DNA from: Anaerobacillus alkalidiazotrophicus
Lineage (GTDB): Bacteria > Bacillota > Bacilli > Bacillales_H > Anaerobacillaceae
Reading direction: 5' to 3'
DNA length: 64,000 bases
NCBI RefSeq assembly: GCF_001866055.1
Contig: NZ_MLQS01000019.1
Location: 62,001 to 126,000 of the forward strand
Made by a program: the position numbers and the translations under genes. The notes below the pieces were generated by a model. The model searched no databases and was not told the DNA's origin. It saw only the letters and a list, made by a program, of their open reading frames with translations. Shown here piece by piece: positions 8,327-15,435 of this stretch. Each line of letters opens with the position of its first letter. Position 1 is the stretch's first letter.

Positions 8327-9607
8327 ATGAACCGAACGCAAGAAAATATCCACAAATGGTTAATCGAAAACCGTGAACAAGCGATTATATTTTTACAAGA
8401 TCTTGTCAAACTTCCAAGTACTCAAGGTAATGAAGGACTTATCCAATCGGTTATTGCCACAAATTTTTTACAAATGGGTCTAGAAGTTCATATGTGGGAA
8501 CTTGATGGTGAGGATTTAAAAAAACACCCTTATTTCTTTTCTACACGCGAATCTTTTGTAGAAAGCCCAAATGTGATTGGTGTTTTAAAAGGGAAAGGGA
8601 ATGGGAAATCATTGATTTTAAATGGACACGTCGATGTAGTACCGGCAGGGGATCTTTCGCAATGGGAAAATCATCCTTATCATGGTGTGGTACAAGATGG
8701 AAAAATGTATGGACGTGGTACGACTGATATGAAAGGTGGTAATCTTTCAAGTTATTTGGCAGTAAAAGCTATTAAAGAGTTAGGCATTCAATTAAAAGGG
8801 GATGTCATATTACAAAGCGTAGTTGAAGAAGAAAGTGGTGGTGCGGGAACTTTAGCTGCAGTAATGAAGGGGTTTACAGCAGATGCAGCGATAATCCCAG
8901 AACCAACAAATATGAAAATTTTTCCAAAACAGCAAGGCTCCAAGTGGTTTCGAATTCGCGTAAAAGGCCGCTCTGCCCACGGTGGAACAAGATACCACGG
9001 AGTCAGTGCAATTGAAAAAAGTGCAATAGTTGTCAAACATATTGAAGGACTCGAAACCGTTCGTAACCAACGCATTAACGACCCACTTTATGCTAATATC
9101 CCCATTCCAGTCCCAATAAATATCGGTACAATTAAAGGTGGAGAATGGCCTTCATCAGTAGCAGATCTCGTATTATTAGAAGGTCGAATTGGGATTGCCC
9201 CAAATGAAATAATCGAGGACGTCCAAAGAGAGTTCAAAGAATGGTTAAAAAAACTTGAAAATATTGATCCGTGGTTTAAAAAACACCCCGTAGAATTAGA
9301 GTGGTTTGGAGCACAATGGGTACCTGGATGTATCGATGAAAACCACCCTTTAATGGCAATTTTAAAGGCAAAGTATAAGGAGGTCGTAGGGCTCGACGCA
9401 GTCATAGAAGCATCTCCGTGGGGTACAGACGGTGGTTTACTTACACAAGTAGGGAAAACACCATCCATTGTTTTTGGACCAGGCATCTCCAGTAAGGCCC
9501 ATTTTCCAAATGAGTATATTGAATTAGATGATATTTTCCTTACAGCTGAAATTATAGCGCTAACGATTATTGATTGGTGCCAAATTGCAAAAATAAGAAA
9601 ACGATGA
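8327..9607 (+). CDS. yodQ: M20 family deacylase (YodQ-like, ArgE/DapE family)
   Basis: This 426-residue metallopeptidase-fold amidohydrolase has LNGHVDVVPAG (metal-binding His and catalytic Asp), GRGTTDMKGG (bridging Asp) and EEESGGAGT (catalytic and metal Glu residues). Together these are the dinuclear zinc site of the ArgE/DapE/CPG2 family. ATG 8327 follows a strong AAGGAGGC. Its position after yodR matches the B. subtilis yod cluster. I infer that it removes the acetyl group placed by YodP on the beta-lysine derivative; the substrate has not been established from sequence. Confidence 0.9.
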   Translation: MNRTQENIHKWLIENREQAIIFLQDLVKLPSTQGNEGLIQSVIATNFLQMGLEVHMWELDGEDLKKHPYFFSTRESFVESPNVIGVLKGKGNGKSLILNGHVDVVPAGDLSQWENHPYHGVVQDGKMYGRGTTDMKGGNLSSYLAVKAIKELGIQLKGDVILQSVVEEESGGAGTLAAVMKGFTADAAIIPEPTNMKIFPKQQGSKWFRIRVKGRSAHGGTRYHGVSAIEKSAIVVKHIEGLETVRNQRINDPLYANIPIPVPINIGTIKGGEWPSSVADLVLLEGRIGIAPNEIIEDVQREFKEWLKKLENIDPWFKKHPVELEWFGAQWVPGCIDENHPLMAILKAKYKEVVGLDAVIEASPWGTDGGLLTQVGKTPSIVFGPGISSKAHFPNEYIELDDIFLTAEIIALTIIDWCQIAKIRKR

Positions 9608-9622
9608 TTGTGAGGTGACCCA

Positions 9623-10972
9623 TTGAAAAAGTTCATTGATTTAAAAACTGAAATACCTGGACCTAAAGCAAAGGTTTTATTAGAGCGTCGTTACGAAAAT
9701 GTTCCTAGAGGCCCCTTTAATACAGCACTGACTTTTGTTAAAGAAGGTCGTGGTGCCTTACTTACTGATGTTGATGGAAATACATTTATAGATTTTGCCG
9801 GTGCAATTGGAACAATGAATGTTGGACATTGTCCTAAACAAGTAGTAGATGCACTAAAGCATCAAATAAGCGATTATTTGCATACTTCCTTTCATGTCAT
9901 GATGTACGAACCGTATATTACATTAGCAGAAAAAATAAATTCGATTACACCTGGAACACATGATAAAAAAACATTTTTTTTAAATAGTGGTGCCGAAGCA
10001 GTAGAGAATGCGATTAAAATTGCTAGGAAATTCACGAAGCGAAGAGGAATTATTTCTTTTGAGCGTGGATACCATGGTAGAACGTATATGGCAATGTCCA
10101 TAACGAGTAAAGTAAAACCGTATAAAAATGGTTTTGGTCCATTTGCAACTGATACGTATAAAATGCCTTATCCGTATTACTATCGAAAGCCAAGTGCAAT
10201 GACAAACGATGATGTCGATGACCTTATTTTATCTCAGTTTAAAGACTTTTTTTTACGTGAAGTTTCTGCTGAAGATGTAGCTGCAGTTATTATGGAGCCC
10301 GTACAAGGAGAAGGTGGGTTTATTGTGCCATCGGTTCGTTTCGTTCAAGGAGTTAAAAAATTATGTGAAAAATATGGAATTTTATTCATAGCTGATGAAG
10401 TGCAAACAGGGTTTGGTCGTACAGGAAAGATGTTTGCAATCGAGCACTATGATGTAATTCCAGATTTAATGACATTATCAAAATCAATTGCTGCTGGTTT
10501 ACCGATTAGTGCAGTTACAGGGCGTGCAGAAATTATGGATGCACCTTATTCTGGTGAGATCGGTGGAACATACGGAGGGAGTCCACTTGGCTGTGTCGCC
10601 GCATTGAACGTTATTGATATGATAGAGAAAGAAAAACTTTATGACAGGGCGCAATCTATTGGTGAACAAATTGTGAATCGATTTTCAATACTAAAGAAAG
10701 CTATCCCACAAATTGGAGATATTCGTACGTTGGGGGCTATGACTGCAATTGAGTTTGTAAAGGATCCCTATACGAAAGAACCAAACAAAGAGTTAGTTGG
10801 AAGAATTGTTCAAGAAACAAATAAACGTGGAGTTGTCATTTTAGGGGCTGGTCTATACAGTAATGTATTACGTTTTTTATGTCCACTTGTTATTACTGAT
10901 GAACAACTCCATGAAGGTCTAGAAGTGATTGAAGAAGTCATAGATGAAATTATTAATCGCGAAGTAGAATAG
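9623..10972 (+). CDS. Class-III aminotransferase, GABA transaminase type
   Basis: The 449-residue protein has LNSGAEAVENAIKIARKFTK, LFIADEVQTGFGRTGKMFA and the PLP-lysine motif LMTLSKSIAAGLPIS, with the GabT-like GEIGGTYGGSPLGC near the C-terminal third. It is distinct from the aminotransferase at 5326, so the cluster has two. TTG 9623 follows GAGGTGAC, 15 bp after yodQ, pointing to co-transcription. It may act on 4-aminobutyrate or on the amino acid released by YodQ; 4-aminobutyrate-like products are plausible from beta-lysine chain shortening. Confidence 0.85.
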   Translation: MKKFIDLKTEIPGPKAKVLLERRYENVPRGPFNTALTFVKEGRGALLTDVDGNTFIDFAGAIGTMNVGHCPKQVVDALKHQISDYLHTSFHVMMYEPYITLAEKINSITPGTHDKKTFFLNSGAEAVENAIKIARKFTKRRGIISFERGYHGRTYMAMSITSKVKPYKNGFGPFATDTYKMPYPYYYRKPSAMTNDDVDDLILSQFKDFFLREVSAEDVAAVIMEPVQGEGGFIVPSVRFVQGVKKLCEKYGILFIADEVQTGFGRTGKMFAIEHYDVIPDLMTLSKSIAAGLPISAVTGRAEIMDAPYSGEIGGTYGGSPLGCVAALNVIDMIEKEKLYDRAQSIGEQIVNRFSILKKAIPQIGDIRTLGAMTAIEFVKDPYTKEPNKELVGRIVQETNKRGVVILGAGLYSNVLRFLCPLVITDEQLHEGLEVIEEVIDEIINREVE

Positions 10973-10992
10973 TAATATCTGTGTAACGGCAA

Positions 10993-11106
10993 GAGAACTC
11001 GTTGTTGCTCGCTAGAACATCGAAAATTAAGATGGAGTCTCAACTCCACCTGAATGGAAGTTCCCACCTACGCTCCGCTTAGAGGTGGGGGTCTATGACC
11101 CTTAAG
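10993..11106 (-). repeat. Structured repeat family B, copy 2
   Basis: This copy closely matches the one at 8051-8165, differing mainly in the first stem-loop (GTTGTTGCTCGCTAGAAC). It is also directly downstream of a gene end in the lysine cluster. Confidence 0.85.
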
Positions 11107-11160
11107 TTCAAATCAGTTTGATTAAGAGTAATAAACAAGGTTCTATTACGTTTTACAATA

Positions 11161-11215
11161 TTTATCCCACTCTTAAGGGACAGTAGGAGCCCCACTGATT
11201 GAAGTTCAGCTTTAT
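11161..11215 (+). repeat. Structured repeat family A, copy 3 (short form)
   Basis: This 55-bp copy consists only of the two ends, TTTATCCCACTCTTAAGGGA and CCCACTGATTGAAGTTCAGC plus TTTAT. The internal hairpins are missing. Confidence 0.8.
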
Positions 11216-11308
11216 ATTAATGTTTCAAACAAAAAAATTGCATATCTACTAATTGATCGTTAAAATGAGCAGTGGGATAAAATTTTAGAAAGAAAAGAGG
11301 AGCACCAA

Positions 11309-11602
11309 ATGATTCAACGTATAGTTTTAGTTAAATTTTCCGAGGAAACCACTGCCGATCAATTACTTGAAGTGATTGAACGATTTAAAGCATTGAAAGA
11401 TCACCTTACTGGTATTGCTGAACTTCATGCTGGACTAAATATTTCTGAAAGAAACAAAGAATATCAAGTCGTTCTTATGGTTCGTTTTGAAGACCGTGCA
11501 GCTCTTGATGCCTATGTAACAGACCCTAATCACCAAGCTGTTGCTAATTATATTAAAGAGGTTGGAAGAGTAGACAGTATCGGAGTAGACATCGAAATTT
11601 AA
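11309..11602 (+). CDS. Dabb family stress-response dimeric alpha/beta-barrel protein
   Basis: The 97-residue protein begins MIQRIVLVKFSEETTADQL and ends HQAVANYIKEVGRVDSIGVD, the pattern of the stress-responsive A/B-barrel (Dabb) family of small ferredoxin-like dimers. ATG 11309 follows AAGAGGAG. It is a monocistronic unit ending in a terminator. Members have diverse or unknown roles, so no reaction is assigned. Confidence 0.85.
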   Translation: MIQRIVLVKFSEETTADQLLEVIERFKALKDHLTGIAELHAGLNISERNKEYQVVLMVRFEDRAALDAYVTDPNHQAVANYIKEVGRVDSIGVDIEI

Positions 11603-11620
11603 TAAAGTTTAACGATTAAT

Positions 11621-11650
11621 AAAGCCTAATGTTTTCGTTAGGCTTTTTAC
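11621..11650 (+). terminator. Rho-independent terminator
   Basis: AAGCCTAA and TTAGGCTT form an 8-bp stem followed by TTTT, 20 bp after the Dabb gene. Confidence 0.85.
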
Positions 11651-11770
11651 AATTGTGTATGGTATATTTGGTATTGTTTAGGAAAACTCTGCGTATCGTC
11701 AAGTCCTATAGCGAAAGCCTCAGTTTTTCTTATACTTTAATCCTTTAGCGAAGTTAAACTTTCTTAAAGT

Positions 11771-11835
11771 ACAAGAAAAGCGCAAGCGCCTTGGTCACGA
11801 ACGATAGGCTGCTAGAGCTAGACAGTTTCCAAGTT
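11771..11835 (-). repeat. Repeat family C, copy 1
   Basis: On the minus strand it reads CTTGGAAACTGTCTAGCTC and ends with AAGGCGCTTGCGCTTTTCTT. Related sequences recur at 13264, 23087 and 49378. Repeats of this GTCTAG...GGCGCTTGCGC type are widespread in Bacillaceae genomes. Confidence 0.65.
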
Positions 11836-11881
11836 AGAAATTAATAAATTATATAAAAAACTAAGGTGAGGCGAATAAGAG

Positions 11882-12613
11882 ATGTCAAAAGTAATTTTAT
11901 TTGATTTAGATGGTACATTGCTTCCTATGGACACGGATTTATTTGTGAAAAACTATATACAGAAATTAGGATCAAGAGTATCACACATACTTGATCCTCA
12001 TGAATTTACAAAAGCTCTACTTGCTGGTACAGATGCGATGATACGTAATCTAGAGGAAGAAAAAACAAATGAACAAGTCTTCACGGAGTCATTCCTATCA
12101 TTAGTGAATCTTAATAAAGAAGAAATTTGGCCGACATTAGATAAATTTTATGAAGAAACATTTCCTACTTTAAATTACTTAACGGAACCTACACCGGTCG
12201 CAAAAAAAGTAGTTGAAGAAGCCGTAAATCAAGGTTACCGAATTGTCATTGCTACTAATCCCTTATTTCCAAAAGCAGCTATTTATGAGCGTTTACGTTG
12301 GGCTGGTATCAACGAATTAACATTTGATATCGTGACTGTATATGAAGAAAGTGTTTATACAAAGCCACATGTTGAGTATTACCGAAATATTTGTCACCGC
12401 CTAGAAGTGAAGCCAGAAGATTGTATAATGGTTGGAAATGACAAGCAAGAGGATATGTCCGCATCACAAATAGGAATGAAAACATTTCTAGTTCATGGTT
12501 ATGTCATTGATCGCGGTGAACCGAACTATCCAATCAATGACGAGGGGACACTGGAACAATTATACGATAAGTTGAAAGGAAAATTAGGGATATTTGCTAG
12601 AGAAATAGATTAA
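11882..12613 (+). CDS. HAD family hydrolase
   Basis: The 243-residue protein starts with HAD motif I DLDGTLL, with the nucleophile and acid/base Asp residues. Motif II is in IVIATNPLFPK, and motif III/IV includes MVGNDKQEDMSAS with its acidic pair. It is likely a small-molecule phosphatase in the cytoplasm with an unknown substrate. ATG 11882 is preceded by AAGGTGAGG. It stands alone between repeat C1 and its terminator. Confidence 0.85.
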   Translation: MSKVILFDLDGTLLPMDTDLFVKNYIQKLGSRVSHILDPHEFTKALLAGTDAMIRNLEEEKTNEQVFTESFLSLVNLNKEEIWPTLDKFYEETFPTLNYLTEPTPVAKKVVEEAVNQGYRIVIATNPLFPKAAIYERLRWAGINELTFDIVTVYEESVYTKPHVEYYRNICHRLEVKPEDCIMVGNDKQEDMSASQIGMKTFLVHGYVIDRGEPNYPINDEGTLEQLYDKLKGKLGIFAREID

Positions 12614-12650
12614 ACACTAAAGGAAGCAATTAAGAGTACATTACATAAAA

Positions 12651-12686
12651 GAAGTCTGACTACCGAAATGGTGATCAGACTTTTTG
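12651..12686 (+). terminator. Rho-independent terminator
   Basis: AAGTCTGA pairs with TCAGACTT, followed by TTTT, downstream of the HAD gene. Confidence 0.85.
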
Positions 12687-12817
12687 TATTTTGATTTGCT
12701 GTCGGGAATGAGTAAATTCCTTGAAACAATTTAGATTCTATTATGGCTAATACTGTTGAAGAATTCCACAATAAATTATAAAACTGACAACTCCTATAGG
12801 AATTCCTATTTAGAACC

Positions 12818-12846
12818 TTGCTTTAATACTGCAAGGGGTATATAAT
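12818..12846 (+). promoter_or_regulatory. Promoter with CstR/CsoR-like operator
   Basis: TTGCTT (12818) and TATAAT (12841) are 17 bp apart, and the spacer carries ATACTGCAAGGGGTAT. Outer ATAC/GTAT symmetry and a GGGG core resemble CsoR/CstR-type operators. The same placement is seen upstream of 41438. The downstream gene encodes such a repressor, so autoregulation is inferred. Confidence 0.65.
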
Positions 12847-12912
12847 TGGATTGAGAATTATTCTTGTAGCGATTAGCATTTGATAAGTATTACATGAAGG
12901 GTGGAAAAATAA

Positions 12913-13173
12913 ATGAAATATGATGATAAGGTTAAAAATAGAGTAAAAAGAATTGAAGGGCAAATTAAAGGAATTTTGCGAATGATGGAAGAAGAAAAGG
13001 ATTGCAAAGAATTGGTTGTTCAAATGTCAGCTGCACGAAATGCTCTTGATCGCGCAATTGGTGTTGTAGTAAGTGAAAACTTAGAAAAATGTATCAGAGA
13101 TCAAATAGAAAAGGGGGAGGGAACGGATAAATTTATCCAAGAAGCTGTGGAACTATTAGTGAAAAGTAGATAA
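12913..13173 (+). CDS. CsoR/CstR family persulfide- or metal-sensing repressor
   Basis: This 86-residue all-helical repressor has the family signature RVKRIEGQIKGILRMMEEEK and two cysteines, KDCKEL (about 32) and LEKCIRD (about 61). CsoR copper sensors need a Cys-His-Cys triad; here the position of the copper-binding His is Asn (SENLEKC), as in the persulfide sensor CstR. I therefore favour a CstR-type reactive-sulfur sensor. It is a paralogue of the protein at 42236 but has no sulfur gene next to it; its own promoter and terminator enclose it. ATG 12913 follows AAGGGTGG. Confidence 0.85.
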   Translation: MKYDDKVKNRVKRIEGQIKGILRMMEEEKDCKELVVQMSAARNALDRAIGVVVSENLEKCIRDQIEKGEGTDKFIQEAVELLVKSR

Positions 13174-13188
13174 AGAGTAATTCCATAA

Positions 13189-13236
13189 AAAAGAAGCTTC
13201 TAGGCTATTAATATAGCTTGGAAGCTTCTTTTTTAC
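13189..13236 (+). terminator. Rho-independent terminator
   Basis: AGAAGCTTC pairs with GAAGCTTCT, with an inner AGGCTA/TATAGCT extension and flanking A and T runs. It can act on both strands. Confidence 0.85.
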
Positions 13237-13263
13237 AATGTAAGAAAGGATAAAATTCCTTAC

Positions 13264-13352
13264 CTGGAAACTGTCTAGGTCAAGGAGCAGACCGCTTCTT
13301 GCCGACCTGCCAGTGTTTGTCGCCATTAGGCGGGCGCCTTGCGCTTTTCTTT
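13264..13352 (+). repeat. Repeat family C, copy 2
   Basis: It begins TGGAAACTGTCTAGGTCAAG and ends GGGCGCCTTGCGCTTTTCTT. It lies between the convergent repressor and dapA genes. Confidence 0.65.
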
Positions 13353-13365
13353 TATCGATATACAT

Positions 13366-14253
13366 TTATACAGCTGAAGATAAAATCTTTGGCTCTAATG
13401 CAGAATGGACAATTTGTGATTCTTCTAGAGTAAGTGGAACTAACGGTAATCGTACTGACCCAACGTTTTGACCAAGCATTCCAAGTGCAGCTTTTACAGG
13501 AGTTGGGTTAGGGGCAATAAACATTGATTTCATAATTGGTAATAGATTACGATGCATTTGGGCGGCTTGTTTATATTCGCCATTTTGGAATGCGGTAATC
13601 ATTTGCTTCATTTCAAGACCAACAACGTGAGAAGCAACACTTACTACACCGTAACCACCAATTGACATTAATGGTAGCGTTAAACTATCATCTCCAGTAT
13701 AAACTAGGAAATCTTCAGGCGTGTGTTGAATAATATTAGCAATTGCTTCTAAGTCTCCGCTAGCTTCTTTAATACAAACGATATTATCAATTTGAGCAAG
13801 GCGTATAATTGTCTCAGGTAACATATTAACAGCACTTCGTCCAGGAATATTGTAAAGCATTACTGGTAATTCTGTTGATTCAGCTATTGTTTTGAAGTGT
13901 TGATAGAGTCCTTCTTGACTTGGTTTATTATAATAAGGTACGACTAACATAATGCCGTTGACCCCTACAGAACTTGCAATTTTTGTTAACTCTATAGATG
14001 CAACTGTATTATTTGATCCAGTTCCTGCAATTACCGGAACACGCCCGTCTACTACTTCTACAACATATTTAAATAATTCAGTTTTTTCTTCAGTAGTTAA
14101 TGTCGGAGATTCACCTGTTGTTCCAGCAACAACGATACCTTCCGTTCCAGTTGCTATTAAGTAATTAATTAATGAGTTTGTTGCTTGAAAATCAACTTTT
14201 CCTTCTTGATCGAATGGGGTAACCATCGCAGTTAATAATTGCCCAAAATTCAT
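13366..14253 (-). CDS. dapA: 4-hydroxy-tetrahydrodipicolinate synthase
   Basis: DapA condenses pyruvate with aspartate semialdehyde, the first step specific to lysine and diaminopimelate synthesis. The 295-residue protein has the Schiff-base lysine in CIKEASGD (Lys161), Tyr133 and Arg138 in YNIPGR, and the TTGESPT loop (Thr45-Thr46). ATG at 14253 follows AGAGGTG; codons upstream of it lack a well-spaced site. The leader carries a lysine riboswitch and a terminator, which confirms that this copy works in lysine supply. It is a single gene, not part of an asd-dapG operon. Confidence 0.95.
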   Translation of the reverse strand: MNFGQLLTAMVTPFDQEGKVDFQATNSLINYLIATGTEGIVVAGTTGESPTLTTEEKTELFKYVVEVVDGRVPVIAGTGSNNTVASIELTKIASSVGVNGIMLVVPYYNKPSQEGLYQHFKTIAESTELPVMLYNIPGRSAVNMLPETIIRLAQIDNIVCIKEASGDLEAIANIIQHTPEDFLVYTGDDSLTLPLMSIGGYGVVSVASHVVGLEMKQMITAFQNGEYKQAAQMHRNLLPIMKSMFIAPNPTPVKAALGMLGQNVGSVRLPLVPLTLEESQIVHSALEPKILSSAV

Positions 14254-14351
14254 GTAGAACACCTCTATTCATTAGATTTTTTTCGCCATTGTTATTAATG
14301 ACGATGTTAAGTTCTGAATAGAGCTAAATCGCAAAGATCACCGTAAACCTT

Positions 14352-14392
14352 TAGAAAAAACAAAAACAACAACGAGGGAATCGCTGCTGCTA
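14352..14392 (-). terminator. Riboswitch-controlled terminator of dapA leader
   Basis: On the minus strand AGCAGCAGCGA pairs with TCGTTGTTGTT through several G-U pairs, followed by a T-rich run. It lies between the lysine aptamer and dapA, as expected for transcription attenuation by lysine. Confidence 0.75.
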
Positions 14393-14420
14393 GGAAAAAA
14401 TCAACGGTTATTCTAGCGTA

Positions 14421-14609
14421 AGATAGCCCTCCATATAGTAAATAACTATACGACAGTTCTGCATTTATTCAATGACAGACCCAGCAACAAAGCCAATGAG
14501 AAACTCGTCGCTTCGGCAATTCCCCCTTTTCAAACCCGTCAACGGAGCTCACTCTCCTTAAAGTTTGTACTAATGGTCATTGCGCCTCTATCACTTCAAA
14601 AAATGAAGT
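14421..14609 (-). ncRNA. Lysine riboswitch (L box)
   Basis: Read on the minus strand, the region contains GAAGTGATAGAGGCGC, GGAATTGCCGAAGC, TTGCTGGGTCTGTC, CATTGAATAAATGC and GGAGGGCTATCT in the order of the L-box aptamer known from lysC leaders. GATAGAGG and the closing GGGCTATC form the P1 helix. It controls dapA; bound lysine should favour the downstream terminator. Confidence 0.95.
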
Positions 14610-14692
14610 AGAGAAAATATGAACTTTTGTAAACCTTAACAAATTCTAGCCTCTTTTGCAATACAATTTGAAGAAAAAATAAAAGATTTCTT

Positions 14693-15205
14693 TTAGGAAT
14701 ACCCTTTTTTCAACCGCCATTTTTTATGCACTAATCTAAGGAGAGCTCGTCGATATTTCTTAATGATGTAATAGATGAAAAAGTATAGAATGATACCAAA
14801 AATGATCATATTAACAAACATACCAACGATAAATGTCTTACCAATTTTCAAGCCTGCTTCAAGAACCTCTTCAGGTTCAACGGGGCCGACTTCAATTTCC
14901 TCAATTATGATTTCGATGTTATTTTCAAATTGTATAGGTATTAAGGATTCACCGACGATAATATTTAAATAAAAAAATAACGGGAACGCCCAAATAAAAG
15001 CTAGACATCCAATTAATCCTGCAACAGGATTTCCTTTCACTAATTTAGGTCCTATAGTGGAAAGAAAGGGGCCAAAGCCACATGATGGTACAAAGTTTAT
15101 TAAAAATCCAATCGAAAAGCCTCCTGCTATACTATGAGCTCTATCATTAATCCGTAATAACCTAAGACAGAGATATTTAAGTTTTCTTAGCTGTTTATTT
15201 AACAT
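14693..15205 (-). CDS. DUF2062 family membrane protein
   Basis: The 170-residue protein has an N-terminal basic segment, the family signature GFSIGFLINFVPSCGFGP, and two to three hydrophobic segments (about residues 70-95 and 130-150), so it is an inner-membrane protein. Its function is not known. There is no strong Shine-Dalgarno before ATG 15205. It is transcribed divergently from the GGDEF-EAL gene. Confidence 0.8.
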   Translation of the reverse strand: MLNKQLRKLKYLCLRLLRINDRAHSIAGGFSIGFLINFVPSCGFGPFLSTIGPKLVKGNPVAGLIGCLAFIWAFPLFFYLNIIVGESLIPIQFENNIEIIIEEIEVGPVEPEEVLEAGLKIGKTFIVGMFVNMIIFGIILYFFIYYIIKKYRRALLRLVHKKWRLKKGYS

Positions 15206-15435
15206 AGTTCACCAACCATTACAGTATCTAGTCTTAGAATATATCTTTTTATGACATGATTCAAACTACTTCGGTAAAAATTATTAATTTATTTGTACAA
15301 AAATGTACTAGAAAAAATTTAGGGCGTGAAGATAATGTCTTGTTTTGTCGAACGTATTCAAAAGTTTATGTTTTTTTGACATAATGTGATTATAGTTATA
15401 AATATGTGGTTTATTTAAAGTAAGAGGGTGGTAAC

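Noticed and set aside
14352..14609. T-box leader before dapA
   Set aside because: No T-box sequence or specifier loop is seen; the conserved blocks match the lysine riboswitch instead.
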